A stretch of DNA of 64,000 nt from Palsa-506 sp963755815 (lineage in GTDB: Bacteria > Actinomycetota > Actinomycetes > Streptosporangiales > Streptosporangiaceae). The stretch lies in NCBI GenBank assembly GCA_963755815.1, contig CAVWLF010000001.1, forward strand, positions 1 to 64,000, in the 5' to 3' direction. This document shows, one piece after another, positions 32,694 through 42,756 of the stretch; position 1 is the stretch's first letter; the number at the start of each line of letters is the position of its first letter. The notes under the pieces are model-generated. The model searched no databases. It saw only the letters and a list, made by a program, of their open reading frames with translations, and was not told where the DNA came from. The position numbers and the translations under genes were made by a program.

Positions 32694-34751
32694 GTGACGT
32701 CTGGGATTAACACCGAGATCTCCGCGCTCCTGTCGCACACCTCAGCCCCGACCTTGCTGCTGGGGATCGACAAGGCCGGGCGGATCATCCAGCATGATCG
32801 CAATGCCGCGGATATCCTCGCGTACCCGCGGGACGCGCTGCTCGGCGTTGAACTCAGCAGCCTGATAACCGACTCCCCCGCGTCGGCCGCGGCGCTTGAG
32901 GGCCTGCTCAGCGCCGCCTTGGCTGACCGCGAAGGCACCGCGGTCCTGACCCTGCAAACCGGTAAGGGCGATCAGGTCGACTCGGTGGTCACCATGCAGC
33001 CGATGCGATCCTCCGATCCCCAGCTGGCCGCGCTGGCCGTCGTGCGCATCCCGCAATCGGAAGGACGGTTTCTCGACCCGGCGGTGATGCGCCGCGCCCT
33101 CCTCGATAGCGCCTTCAAGCGAATCGGCGAGGCGCTCGACATTGACCAGCTGGCCAGCGAGTTCGTCAATATCGTGGTCCCGCACTTCTCCAACTCCGCC
33201 GGCCTGCTGGTACTGGAGAGCCTGGTCGGCGGCGACGAGCTCCCGAGCAGCGCCCCGGACGGATCGCACCTGCTCCGGCGGCTGGCGATTGCCTACGACG
33301 ACGGCGAGCCAGGCTGGGACGCGGCGTTTCCTACCGGCGAGATCCTCCGCTATCCGCCGGACACCCCCTTCGCGCGGTGCATGGACTCGGGCGAGCCGGT
33401 CCGGGAGATCAGCTTCGCCGCGGAAAGCGCCCGCGCTCTCGCTGAGGCCTGGCTGCGCCCGCCGGTCGCCCAGCTGCTTTCCAGCACCTCGATGCTGCTG
33501 CTGCCGCTGGTGGCCAGGGACGTCACGCTGGGTTTTATCGTCTGCACCCGCACCGAGGGCTACCGCCGGTTCGACGCGTACGACACCGAGATCGGGATGG
33601 AGTTCGCTTCCCGCTCGGCGATCTTCATCGATAACGCCCGCCGGTACAACCGGGAACGCGCGACCGCGCTCACCCTGCAGCGCAGCCTGCTGCCGACCGG
33701 GCTGTCCGCGCCCTCGTCGGTGGAGGTCCGGCACCGCTACCTGCCGGGCAGCAAGATGATCGAGGTAGGCGGCGACTGGTACGAGTCAATCGCCCTGCCG
33801 GGCGGCCGGGTGGCGCTCATTGTCGGGGACGTGGCCGGGCACGGCGTGCGCGCCGCCGTCACCATGGGCCGGCTGCGGACCGCGATCCACACACTGGCCA
33901 TGCTGGAGCTGCCGCCCGCCCAGACCCTGCAGCAGCTCGACGAGCTGATGCAGGAACTCGGCGAACGCGAGCCGCACTTCGCCACCTGCGTCTACGCGGT
34001 ATTCGACGCGGTCTCCGGGACGCTGGAGGTCGCGTCCGCCGGTCACCTCCCGCCGCTGCTGGTCCGGCCGGATGACACGATCGAGTTCCTCGACGTCTCG
34101 CCCGCACCGCCGCTCGGCGTCGGCACGGGACCGATCCTGAGCCGGACGATCAAGATCGACGATGGCAGCCTGCTGGTGCTCTATACCGACGGGCTGGTGG
34201 AGAAGAGGACCCAGGACATCGACGAGGGCCTGCGGCTGCTCGGCGAGGTCTTCGGCCCCGGCGCGACCAAGCGCCCGCTGGAGGATCTCTGCCGGGCGTC
34301 GCTGGCCGATGTCTACGGCGATGAGCAGCGTGACGACATCGCGCTGCTCGTCGCGCGGCTGAGCCGGATCTCACCGGACCGCCATGTCAGCTGGAAGCTG
34401 GCGCCCGAGCTGACGTCAGCGCGGCGCGCGCGGGAGCTCATCCGGCGCCCGCTGACCCGCTGGAACGTCGCCGAGCTCATCCCCGTCACCGAGCTGCTCG
34501 TCTCCGAACTCGTCACCAACGCGGTCAGGTACGCGCAGGGCGCGATCGAGCTGCGGCTGGTGCTGGAGGGCGGGCTGGTGTGCGAGGTACTGGACAATTC
34601 GGCCGCGCTGCCCCGGCTCCGGTATCCCGGCAACGAGGATGAGCGCGGCCGGGGACTCCAGGTCGTCAGCCGGATGGCACAGCGCTGGGGCGCGCGGCGG
34701 ACAACCGCTGGCAAGATCGTCTGGACCGAGCAGGCCCTCCCCCGCCACTGA
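32694..34751 (+). CDS. PAS-GAF-PP2C (SpoIIE)-HATPase stress-signalling protein
   Basis: 685 residues from GTG 32694 (GGAGGGAG upstream). A PAS domain lies at about 10-115 (LLGIDKAGRIIQHDRNAADI), a GAF domain at about 125-325 (RIGEALDIDQLASEFVNIVV), and a PP2C/SpoIIE phosphatase at about 335-550 (SLLPTGLSAPSSVEVRHRYL; GGDWYESIALPGGRVALIVG with metal-binding Asp; VLYTDGLVEKRTQDIDEGL). An RsbW-type HATPase is at about 560-680 (LLVSELVTNAVRYAQGAIEL). This architecture dephosphorylates anti-anti-sigma factors and can bind anti-sigma targets, integrating a ligand/redox signal. No sigma-B-type partner is adjacent. Confidence 0.92.
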   Translation: MTSGINTEISALLSHTSAPTLLLGIDKAGRIIQHDRNAADILAYPRDALLGVELSSLITDSPASAAALEGLLSAALADREGTAVLTLQTGKGDQVDSVVTMQPMRSSDPQLAALAVVRIPQSEGRFLDPAVMRRALLDSAFKRIGEALDIDQLASEFVNIVVPHFSNSAGLLVLESLVGGDELPSSAPDGSHLLRRLAIAYDDGEPGWDAAFPTGEILRYPPDTPFARCMDSGEPVREISFAAESARALAEAWLRPPVAQLLSSTSMLLLPLVARDVTLGFIVCTRTEGYRRFDAYDTEIGMEFASRSAIFIDNARRYNRERATALTLQRSLLPTGLSAPSSVEVRHRYLPGSKMIEVGGDWYESIALPGGRVALIVGDVAGHGVRAAVTMGRLRTAIHTLAMLELPPAQTLQQLDELMQELGEREPHFATCVYAVFDAVSGTLEVASAGHLPPLLVRPDDTIEFLDVSPAPPLGVGTGPILSRTIKIDDGSLLVLYTDGLVEKRTQDIDEGLRLLGEVFGPGATKRPLEDLCRASLADVYGDEQRDDIALLVARLSRISPDRHVSWKLAPELTSARRARELIRRPLTRWNVAELIPVTELLVSELVTNAVRYAQGAIELRLVLEGGLVCEVLDNSAALPRLRYPGNEDERGRGLQVVSRMAQRWGARRTTAGKIVWTEQALPRH

Positions 34752-34770
34752 CATACGGCAGAACGGGGCA

Positions 34771-36279
34771 CTACTGGCCAGTGAGCCGCCGCCAGTTGGG
34801 CACCGACGGGTGCTGGCGGCAGGCCGGCCCGGTGCCGAACGCACGCAGGATGTTGCCGGTGATCCGCCGCACGATCGCTGACGCACAGGTCCCGGCCGCA
34901 GTCTTCCCGCCTGGCCTGTTCCCGGTCCTGTCCCTGGTCGTGTTCCCGGTCCTGTTCCCGGTGTTGCTCCCCGGCCGGTCTCTGGCATCGCATCCGCTCC
35001 GGCCGGCGAGCGCGGGAATCCAGTTGGTGGTCCCGGTGTCCAGCACGCCCGCGCCGCCGGCCGCATCGGTGTAGTACGTCATATCCGAGTAGAACGGCCC
35101 GATGTCCGTCTGGCCCAGGCCCGCCGGGATCGGCGAGTGCGACAAGACCTGAAGGCCCGCCGGATGGATCATCGCCGGGTAAAAGCGATCGACGTCCGAG
35201 CCGATGACCCCCGGCACCGTCGACCCGTCATGCAGGCCGGTGCCGCGGTACACCCAGGATGATGCGTCGGACACCACCAGGCTGGCCCGCAGGCCGGGCT
35301 CCAGGAAGCCGGCGTACATCTCGCCGACGAAGTCACTTTCCGGCCAGTTGGTGGGCGGCGACCCCCAGGTGTTAGCGGTGACCTTCAGCCGGCTGCCCTT
35401 CCCGTCGAGCGGGTCCTCCGCGGCATCCCGGTAGTCGACCTCCTCGCGGCCGGGCCCGAGTGGCGAGGGCTGCAGCCGGACATGCCGCAGGATCGGCTGG
35501 CCCCGAAGAAGACGATGTTCATGCCTGCGTCGTGGGCGGCCACGACGGCGGTCCGCTCGGACAGTGACCAGCATTCGTCGTGGCCGAGGGTGAGCAGGAC
35601 GCGATGACGCAGCAGGTAGCGCGGATGCTGGGCGACCGCCTGATCCGTCACGTAGGTCACGTCCAGGCCATGCTGCTCGGCGAACCGGACCAGCGGATAT
35701 TCCAGGGTCAGGAAGTTCCCTGACCCTTCCTCGGCGGCATAGGGGCGGCGTCCAGTTGGCGCAGGACACCATATTTATCCCGGCCGTCACCGGGCAGCGC
35801 TGCTGCACCTTTCCGGCTATTTCCGCCGACTGCCATACCAGCCGGGCACCTTTGCCCTGGTAGTAACCCATCCGGAATGCCTCAGCGCGGAATTCGGCGG
35901 CGGCGGTGGTGACGTAGAGCCTGACCTGCTGGCCGCGGTGAGCATAGGTGCGGCTCGCGAATCCGGCGATACTGCCTTTCGGGTGCCGTATCTTCCATGC
36001 GGTCGTACCCGGCCGGTTATTCTCGGTGATAACCCACTGGGCTTTCCTGCCGTCCGGCCCCGGCCACGTCGCCGCCGCCGTCCTGGCGCCGGGCGGACCG
36101 CCGCGGCCGGCCCGCGATCCGGTGCCGCGCCCGGTGGCCGGGCCCGGGCCTCCGCCCGGAGGCGCAGCCTGCGGGCGGCCATTGGCCGGCGCCGCCACAT
36201 CGCGCAGGCTGTGCCGGATAAGGACCACGCCGGCCGTGACGACGACCGCTAACAGCAGGATCCCGGCCACGCCCGCCAT
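34771..36279 (-). pseudogene. N,N-dimethylformamidase beta-subunit-like secreted protein, two frameshifts
   Basis: A membrane anchor (GILLLAVVVTAGVVLIRH) and Pro/Gly-rich linker precede family segments IAGFASRTYAHRGQQVRLYV and RMGYYQGKGARLVWQSAEI. At about 35747 an extra C shifts the frame; the family reading continues as FLTLEYPLVRFAEQHGLDVT and HDECWSLSERTAVVAAHDAG on another frame. It returns at about 35500 to the first frame (ILRHVRLQPSPLGPGREEVD) and runs to the stop. The two shifts compensate, so either the gene is decayed or two sequencing errors are present. The Asn/Thr/Arg/Gly repeat near the C-terminus (NTGNRTGNTTRDRTGNRPGG) is low complexity. ATG 36279 is a suggested start; the frame stays open to 36501. 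Confidence 0.7.
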
Positions 36280-36684
36280 GCCCGCCCGGATACCGGGGCG
36301 CCCGGGTTTGCCGCGGTCCCGCCAGATCCCGGAGTTAATGACTGATCCTCCTGCCTGCCGCTGCCCGGGGGGAGCGAGGATGCCGCCCCGTGCATCAGCG
36401 CGACGGAAGAGGGCAGCTAGGGAATGAGCCCGGCCGTACGCGAGCAGCACGCACATGATCTTCGCTGCATTAATTCTAACGGCAGGCAAATCAAACAACA
36501 AAGAACTCCGGCGGCTTATTCAGCTCGGCTCGCAGCCGGGCGAAAGCCATTAGCCGGTATTTGCCTGAATATAACTAATGACGGCGCTGTGCGGGACTAC
36601 GGCTATTGCCCGATACATGTACCAGTTAGCCGCGGACCAGGTAAGCTCGCGGAAAATCCTCCTGGCCGGACTGGACGGCGGCAG

Positions 36685-38240
36685 ATGCATCGGTGGACGT
36701 GGCTGGCCGGGACGGAGCGGCCGCAGGCGCACCGCCGGACCTGGCTGGCCCGGACGGGACAGCCGCAGGCGCACCGCCGGGCCTGGCTGGCCGGGACGGT
36801 AACCGCCGCCGCCGTGCTGTGCGTTACGTCGGTTGCCGCCTGCGCGGCTCCGCCGCCACGGCTGCTGCTCGGCGGGATCACCGCGGAGCGCTCGGCGCCG
36901 GACGGTATCAGGGCGTTGCCGCCGGACCCGTCATCCCCGGCCAGCTCCGCATCCCGGGACGGTTCCGCATCCCAGGGCGGCTCCGCGTCCGCGGCTGGTT
37001 CCGCATCCGCGGCCGGCCCCGCATCACCGGCCCGCACCGCGTCGCCGGCCGGACTCGCGCTCCCGTCCCTGGCCGGACCGCCGCATAGCGCGGCGCAGCG
37101 CTGGCTGGCGGCCGGCTCGGTGCCGGGCCGCACCCCGGCGCAGCGGCAGCTGGCCGAGGGCGCGCTCATCGACCTGCGGCTGCTTACCCGCCCGGACGGC
37201 GCGGTCGCCGCCGCCTGGTTCGGTCCGTGGAAGTTCGCCTGGCCGCGTGACTCCAGCTGGGTGGCCGCCGCGTTCGCCGCCACCGGCCATTCCGGCGACG
37301 CACTGCGCATCCTGCGCTTCCTCGCCCGGGTGCAGGGCCCGGCCGGCACCTGGGCCGCCAAGTACACGCTGGCGGGCGGGCCGGCCCCGGCCGGGCCAGG
37401 GGCCGAGCTCGATGCCAACGGCTGGTTTCCCTGGGCGGTCTGGATCTGGTACGCCGAGCAAGGCGGCCGGGCCGGGGCGCGGCGGGAACTGGCCGCCCTG
37501 TGGCCCGCCGTCCGCCGCGCGGCGGACGCCACCGCGGCGTCGCTGTCGGCCGGCGGGCTGCCACCGCCATCGCCGGACTACTGGGAACAGCCGGTCAGCC
37601 AGCCGACGATCGGTACCGCCGGCCCGCTGCTGGCCGGGCTGCGCGCCGCCGCCCGGCTGGCGGCCGGCCTCGGCGACGTCAGTGACGAGCGCCGCTGGGC
37701 ATCCTCCGCGGCGCGGCTTGACCGGGGAATCCAGGCTGCGTTTGGCCCGGAATTCAATCGGTTCCCGAACTCGGCCGGGGGCACTGGCACCTGGCTGGCC
37801 CTCTTCGGTACCGGCCCCGGCCCGGCCCATGACGGCCTTTCGGCCGACTCGGTGCTGAACGGGCCCGATGCCGCGGTGACCTTTCTCGGCCCGCCATTCG
37901 GCCGGCCAGCGCGGCGGTCAGCGCGGCGGTCGCGCGCGCGGCCCGGGTCCTGACGCTGCCGGACGGCGGCATCCTGCCCGGCACTACCTGGCGGGGCGAC
38001 CGCACCGTCGCCTGGACGCCGGCGACCGGTTTCTTCGCGCTTTACGACGCGGCCACCGGCCACCGGGCCGCGGCGGCCGGCTGGCTGGACTGGCTGGCCG
38101 CGCATCGCACCGCGGACGGGGCGCTGCCCGAGCAGGTCAACGCCAGCGGGCAGCCGGTGTCGGTCGCCCCGCTCGGCTGGACGTGCGCCATTGTGCTGCT
38201 GGCGCTCACCGCGATGCGGCACCCGCTGCCGGTCCCGTGA
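36685..38240 (+). pseudogene. Secreted GH15/glucoamylase-like hydrolase with one frameshift
   Basis: From ATG 36685 the N-terminus shows three 14-residue repeats (HRRTWLAGTGQPQA type), a hydrophobic signal segment ending in VTSVAACAAPP (possible lipobox) and an Ala/Ser-rich linker. The catalytic (alpha/alpha)6 barrel has DGAVAAAWFGPWKFAWPRDS (substrate-binding WPRD), ANGWFPWAVWIWYAEQGG, and PSPDYWEQP. At about 37905 the frame shifts; the other frame continues with VLTLPDGGILPGTTWRGDR, WTPATGFFALYDAATG and LPEQVNASGQPVSVAPLGWT (catalytic-base region of GH15) to the stop at 38238. One base change would restore a full-length enzyme, so it may be an error or a recent inactivation. Polysaccharide substrate unknown. 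Confidence 0.7.
36688..36800 (+). repeat. 42-bp tandem repeat at the 5' end of the GH15-like gene
   Basis: Three units start at 36688, 36730 and 36772 (the third is partial); each reads CAYCGSYGGACSTGGCTGGC and continues CSGGACGGRRCRGCCGCAGG. They are in frame and put the same WLAGT segment three times ahead of the signal peptide. Confidence 0.85.
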
Positions 38241-38252
38241 GCCGGGCCGGCC

Positions 38253-38945
38253 TCAGCTGGCCTGCGGCCGGATGTCCTGCTTGATGGACAGCTTGCCGTC
38301 CCTCATCACCCCGACCCGCTGCGCCCGGCGCGCGATCGAGCTGTCATGAGTGATCAGGACCATGGTCAGCCCGAGTTCGCGCCAGAACTTCTCCAGCAGG
38401 GCGATGATCTCGTCTCTGGTGTCCTCGTCGAGGTTGCCGGTCGGCTCGTCGGCCAGCAGCACCTTGGGCTTCTTCACCAGCGCCCGGGCGATGGCAACGC
38501 GCTGCTGCTGGCCGCCGGACAGTTCCGAGGGCAGGTGCCGCAGCCGGTCGCCGAGCCCGAGATCGGTCAGCGCCTCGGCCGCCCGGGCCCGCCGCTGCGC
38601 GGCGGGCAGCCCGGCCGGCACCAGGGCCGCCTCCACGTTCTCCTGCGCGCTGAGCGTGGGTATCAGGTTGAACGTCTGGAAGACGAACCCGATCGACCTG
38701 GCTCGCACCGTCGTGACCTGGCTCTCACGGATGCTGGCTAGGTCCTGGCCGTCGAAGTCGACGAGGCCGGCCGTCGGCCGGTCCAGCCCGCCGAGTATCT
38801 GCAGCAGCGTGCTCTTACCGTGGCCGGTCGGGCCCTGGATGGAGAGCCACTCGCCGTCCTCGATGACCAGGTCGATCCCGCGCAGCGCGGCCACCGTGCC
38901 GCGGTCCTTCCGGTAGTCCTTGGTCACGCCAGTGAGCTTGTACAT
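38253..38945 (-). CDS. MacB/LolD-type ABC transporter ATP-binding protein
   Basis: 230 residues from ATG 38945 (MYKLTGVTKDYRKDRGTVAA; GAGGGGAAG upstream). Walker A is GPTGHGKSTLLQILGG (His replaces the usual Ser/Cys), the Q-loop FVFQTFNLIPTLSAQENVE, the signature LSGGQQQRVAIARALVKKP, and Walker B VLLADEPTGNLDEDT. The switch His is in VLITHDSSIARRAQ. It lies 55 bp downstream of the FtsX-type permease gene, its partner. Type VII systems of this kind act by mechanotransmission on envelope substrates. Confidence 0.93.
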   Translation of the reverse strand: MYKLTGVTKDYRKDRGTVAALRGIDLVIEDGEWLSIQGPTGHGKSTLLQILGGLDRPTAGLVDFDGQDLASIRESQVTTVRARSIGFVFQTFNLIPTLSAQENVEAALVPAGLPAAQRRARAAEALTDLGLGDRLRHLPSELSGGQQQRVAIARALVKKPKVLLADEPTGNLDEDTRDEIIALLEKFWRELGLTMVLITHDSSIARRAQRVGVMRDGKLSIKQDIRPQAS

Positions 38946-39000
38946 CTGCTTCCCCTCGTCGAGGTCCGCGGAATCCGCCGCCGGGTCCGGCCGCTGCCCG

Positions 39001-40521
39001 TCACGCGACCCTGGCCAGCGCGTCCGCCGGGCGCAGCCGTGCTGCCCGCCAGCCGCCGAACGTCCCGGCGATGAGGCCGCCGGCCATGGCCAGGACCACG
39101 GCCAGCACGATGACATCGAGCGTTACCTGAGCGGTCAGGTGCACCGGCACGGTGTGGCTGGCATTCGCGGCGGCCCGCCGGAAGCCGCCGCCGAAGCCAC
39201 CGCCACCACCACCGAAACCGCCGCCGAAGCCGCCGCCACCGCCACCGCCGAACGTGCGCGCGCCGCCCGGCGTCGCGCTGCCGGTCGTCGGGCCGATCGA
39301 TGCCGACAGCGGCCCGGACAGCCGGGTTACCAGCGTGGCGCCGAGGAAGCCGAGCGCGACGCCGGCGATGCCGCCCGCCAGGCCGATCACGAGTGACTCG
39401 CCCATCACCTGGCTGACCACCCGCCGGCTCCGCCAGCCGAGCGCCTTCAGCGTGCCGAACTCCCTGACCCGGCGGGCAACCGCCGCCATCGTCAGCAGGC
39501 TGGCCAGCAGGAACGCGGCGGCGAGCACGGCGATGGAGAGCCAGCGGCCGAGGTTGCTGGCCAGGCTGGACGCGCTGGACAGCGAGCCGGTCACCTCGCT
39601 GGCCAGGTCGCTGGAGTTGGTCACGGTGGCCTTGGGCATGAGCCCGGAGATTTCCTGCGATACGGCGGTGATGTCCGACGCGCTGCTGGCGGCCACGTAG
39701 ACCGTGTTCACCTTGTTCTTCAGGCCGGCCAGGGCCTGCGCCCGGGCCAGCGGAATGTAGGTGTCCGCGGCACTGGCGCCGGCCGGCACGCCGACCACCC
39801 CGATCACCTTGAAGCTCTTCTTGGCGATCGTGATCGAGGAGCCGACCTTGAGCTTGGCCTGCTTGGCGTAGTCGGAATCCACCACGGCGACGTTCGAAGT
39901 CGCGTCGGCGGCGGTGAACGTCCGCCCGGCCGTGACCTTGCCCGAGCTGAGCGGGCCAAGCTCGCCCTGGGACAGGTCAACGCCGGAGACACTGAACGAG
40001 CTCGGGGTAAAAGCGCCGCGGAACCTTCCGCCTCCGCCACTTCCGCCTCCGCCACCACCGCCGCCGCCGAATCCGCCGCCGCCCCCGCCGCCGGCGTTGA
40101 TCGACGGGATCTTTCCGGTGATCTTGGTGTCGGTGAGGGTCAGCCCGCCCGCGGCGGCCGCGACGTCGTGCAGCCTGGAGACGGTCGTCACCGACGCCGA
40201 ACTCAGTGTCCCGAGCCCGAAGTTCCCCAGGGTGTCGATGTCAATCTTGGTGCCGGGCGCGGGCCGGGTCCGCGAGCCGGTTGTCCCCCGGAACCCGAAC
40301 GAGCGGGGCCCGCCGGCGCTGGCCGCCGGGGCCTGCGTGACGGTCACGTCCGTGCCCACCCCGTACAGCGAGTGCAGCACGGTGCCCTGCGCGGTCCGCA
40401 CCCCGGCCGACAGCGCCGCGACCGTGATGACCAGCCCGATCCCGACGGCCAGGCCGGACGCGATGAGAATGGCCTGGCGCATCCGGCGGCGTAGCTCGCG
40501 CCGCAGGTAGGTGAAGAACAA
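39001..40521 (-). CDS. FtsX/MacB-type ABC transporter permease with glycine-rich loops
   Basis: 506 residues. The N-terminal helix (RQAILIASGLAVGIGLVITV) is followed by an extracytoplasmic MacB_PCD domain. Three C-terminal helices complete the topology (RVREFGTLKALGWRSRRVVS is the coupling loop before helix 3, and the last ends GWRAARLRPADALARVA). Two polyglycine stretches are inserted: about residues 142-168 (encoded near 40022-40096) and about 424-450 (near 39169-39252). The second lies in the outer loop between helices 3 and 4. Works with the ATPase downstream. Confidence 0.9.
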   Translation of the reverse strand: MFFTYLRRELRRRMRQAILIASGLAVGIGLVITVAALSAGVRTAQGTVLHSLYGVGTDVTVTQAPAASAGGPRSFGFRGTTGSRTRPAPGTKIDIDTLGNFGLGTLSSASVTTVSRLHDVAAAAGGLTLTDTKITGKIPSINAGGGGGGGFGGGGGGGGGSGGGGRFRGAFTPSSFSVSGVDLSQGELGPLSSGKVTAGRTFTAADATSNVAVVDSDYAKQAKLKVGSSITIAKKSFKVIGVVGVPAGASAADTYIPLARAQALAGLKNKVNTVYVAASSASDITAVSQEISGLMPKATVTNSSDLASEVTGSLSSASSLASNLGRWLSIAVLAAAFLLASLLTMAAVARRVREFGTLKALGWRSRRVVSQVMGESLVIGLAGGIAGVALGFLGATLVTRLSGPLSASIGPTTGSATPGGARTFGGGGGGGFGGGFGGGGGGFGGGFRRAAANASHTVPVHLTAQVTLDVIVLAVVLAMAGGLIAGTFGGWRAARLRPADALARVA

Positions 40522-40618
40522 AGGAACTCCTCAGGGTCGCGGGCGCCAGGGCCAGGACGGGGCGCCGGGACACGAGCCGGGCGGCGACGTCGCGGCCGGG
40601 CTTGCGCCAGGCGCGCAG

Positions 40619-42544
40619 TCAGGAACCTGAGGAGATCCTGGCCAGCGATTCTGAACGGACCCTGTAAGGAGTCTGCAAAATTACCGGGTTCCGGCGAGGG
40701 ACGCCGGGCCGGTATACCTTCACGCCGTCCGCGGTGTAGCCGAGCCGGAAGCCGGTCTCGTGCAGATAGCGGATGGCCGGCCGGGTCCGGCCATGCCATC
40801 TCCAGACCAGCACCCAGCCGATGTCCAGGTGGCGCGCGTCCAGCCGGGCCGCCGCCAGCTGCGCCGGGGTGACCTGCTGGCCGTGCTGGACGGCCACCAG
40901 CTCGGCGAAGAAGGCATGCTTCCTGGCCGCGGCCAGGGTGGGACCGGGTATCCGGGACAGGAAGCCCACCGCGCGCGGGTGCCCGTCGGCGGTCGCCAGT
41001 ACCTGCGCCTCCGGGTCGAACCGGCCTCCGTAGACCGGGGCTCCGCCGCGGAGGCCGTACGGGACGTCGACGACGAGTGACCCGGAATGGTCGGCGGCGA
41101 TCGGCCGGTCGACGGCGGGCAGCGAGGTCGGCATGGAACCGATGCGGGGATTGCCGGACCAGCCGGCTTCCAGCATTCCGAGCGCCAGCACGACGACGAT
41201 GGCGGGGGCTGCGTGGTAGCGCAGCCAGTTCACCGCCGCGCCGGCCAGCAGGGCGGCGGGCACCATGCCCAGCATCAGGATCCGGGCCGGCTCCCGGAAG
41301 CCGGACAGCCCGGGGATGCGGACGAACCAGGTGTACGGCATCACCGCGGACACCCGCACCCCGTCCAGGGTGGTGGCGTCGGGAACGTAGACGTGCGGGC
41401 CGATCCGCAGCACCGGACCTAGGGCCAGCGCGGCGCAGCCGAGGCACAGCAGCGCCAGCAGCCATGCGCTGCGCCGCCGCCAGGCGGCCAGCAGCCCGAG
41501 CAGGGCGAGCAGGCTCAGCACCAGGCCGTAGGTGGGAACCCCGTCGATGAGCCGGCCAGAATAGATGAGCCCGGCGGGGACGTGCAGCCTGAGCTCGGTC
41601 ACCCGCGGGGAAAGCTCGAACATGCCGGGGAGCGGGACCGAGTAGGCCAGGTAGGAGGTGCCCAGGTCACCCGCCGGGGTGGTGGCGCCGCCGGATCTGG
41701 TCTGCTGGGCGATGGCGATGAGCTGCGGGCTGGCGACCAGCAAGGTCACCAGCCCGGCCAGCGCGGCCGGCCACAGCTTCGCCACCACCGGACGCCGCAC
41801 CAGCCACGGCACCAGCGCCGCGCACGCCAAGATGACCACCAGCACGGCCATCTCCTGATCAGTCAGCAGCGCCCCGCCGGCCACCACCCCCAGGACCACC
41901 GCCCGCCGCCACCCCGGCCGCCGCGTCAGCCGCACCGCGGCCTCCAGCGCCAGCGGCAAGAACAACGCCCCCGCGGCCAGGTTCAGGTGATACCAGGACC
42001 GCCACGTCAGCATCGACGACAACCCGAAAAACGCCCCCGCCGCGATCGCGCCCACCTGCGAGGGCAGCCACAACCGCGCCACCCGGTACATCGCATAACA
42101 CAGCAACCCCGGCATCACCACCGACAGCAGGTTGTACGACGCACTCGGCCCGAACACCACCGTCACCGGCATCATCACCACGCCCGGCAGCGGCATCAGC
42201 GCATGCAACCCCAGCTGAGCCCCCGCCGGAGCATCGATATAACGGGTAAACCACGGATTACCCAGATGCTCCACCTGCCGCGCAACCCACCAGAACCCCC
42301 ACACGTAACTACCCGCATCACGCGTCGCCGGCAACCGGCCCGCCAGATACGTCACCCGCGGCCAGCTCACCGCCATCCCCGCCGCCACAAACCCAGCCAG
42401 CACCCCCAGCTGAACCGCCACCGGACCACGAACCACCCGGAAAACCCGCCACCACCCGAACCCGCCCGGCCCGGGACCACCCGCCGCAACGCCCGGCAGC
42501 CTCCGGCCCGGCTCCGGCCCCGACCGGAGCCCTGACCGCCGCAT
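40619..42544 (-). CDS. Polytopic GT-C-like membrane protein, copy 1 of a tandem pair
   Basis: 641 residues when read from ATG 42544; about ten helices (LGVLAGFVAAGMAVSWPRVT; LLSVVMPGLLCYAMYRVARL; FFGLSSMLTWRSWYHLNLAA). The topology resembles YfhO/GT-C polyprenyl-phosphate-sugar transferases, with the ATRDAGSYVWGFWWVARQVE loop where the catalytic acid would lie. The C-terminal 150 residues are soluble. The natural start is probably ATG 42638 (MKAADQSVIDSREAGPE), which overlaps the stop of copy 2 by 4 nt, but an indel in the Gly/Pro-rich leader puts it out of frame. Positions 41682-42473 are identical to copy 2. Likely adds sugars outside the membrane. Confidence 0.65.
   Translation of the reverse strand: MRRSGLRSGPEPGRRLPGVAAGGPGPGGFGWWRVFRVVRGPVAVQLGVLAGFVAAGMAVSWPRVTYLAGRLPATRDAGSYVWGFWWVARQVEHLGNPWFTRYIDAPAGAQLGLHALMPLPGVVMMPVTVVFGPSASYNLLSVVMPGLLCYAMYRVARLWLPSQVGAIAAGAFFGLSSMLTWRSWYHLNLAAGALFLPLALEAAVRLTRRPGWRRAVVLGVVAGGALLTDQEMAVLVVILACAALVPWLVRRPVVAKLWPAALAGLVTLLVASPQLIAIAQQTRSGGATTPAGDLGTSYLAYSVPLPGMFELSPRVTELRLHVPAGLIYSGRLIDGVPTYGLVLSLLALLGLLAAWRRRSAWLLALLCLGCAALALGPVLRIGPHVYVPDATTLDGVRVSAVMPYTWFVRIPGLSGFREPARILMLGMVPAALLAGAAVNWLRYHAAPAIVVVLALGMLEAGWSGNPRIGSMPTSLPAVDRPIAADHSGSLVVDVPYGLRGGAPVYGGRFDPEAQVLATADGHPRAVGFLSRIPGPTLAAARKHAFFAELVAVQHGQQVTPAQLAAARLDARHLDIGWVLVWRWHGRTRPAIRYLHETGFRLGYTADGVKVYRPGVPRRNPVILQTPYRVRSESLARISSGS
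41682..42473 (-). repeat. 792-bp block identical to 43703-44494
   Basis: Compared base by base, the two blocks have no difference I can find, at an offset of 2,021 bp. Outside the block the two gene copies differ at many positions. Codons in the block favour G or T in third position (GTG, GGG, TTG, GGT), whereas both flanks favour C. Confidence 0.9.
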
Positions 42545-42660
42545 CCACGCCGGCCGCCACGGTCGAGCCGGCCCGGTCAGCGGCCGTCTCCGGTCCCGCC
42601 TCGCGGGAATCGATCACGCTCTGATCGGCCGCTTTCATCGCCGGGCAGCGCCGCCCGCGC

Positions 42661-42756
42661 GGTATACCCGCACGCCGCCCGCGCGGTATACCTTCACGCC
42701 GCCCGCACGGTGTACCTTCACGCCGTCCGGCCGGTATACCTTCACGCCGTCCGCGA
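42661..42756 (-). repeat. 24-bp tandem repeat, four copies
   Basis: GGTATACC or GGTGTACC occurs at 42661, 42685, 42709 and 42733, each followed by YTTCACGCCGYCCG-like sequence. The period of exactly 24 bp keeps the frame. The unit equals the last codons of the ancestral C-terminus (DGVKVYRP). Confidence 0.88.
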
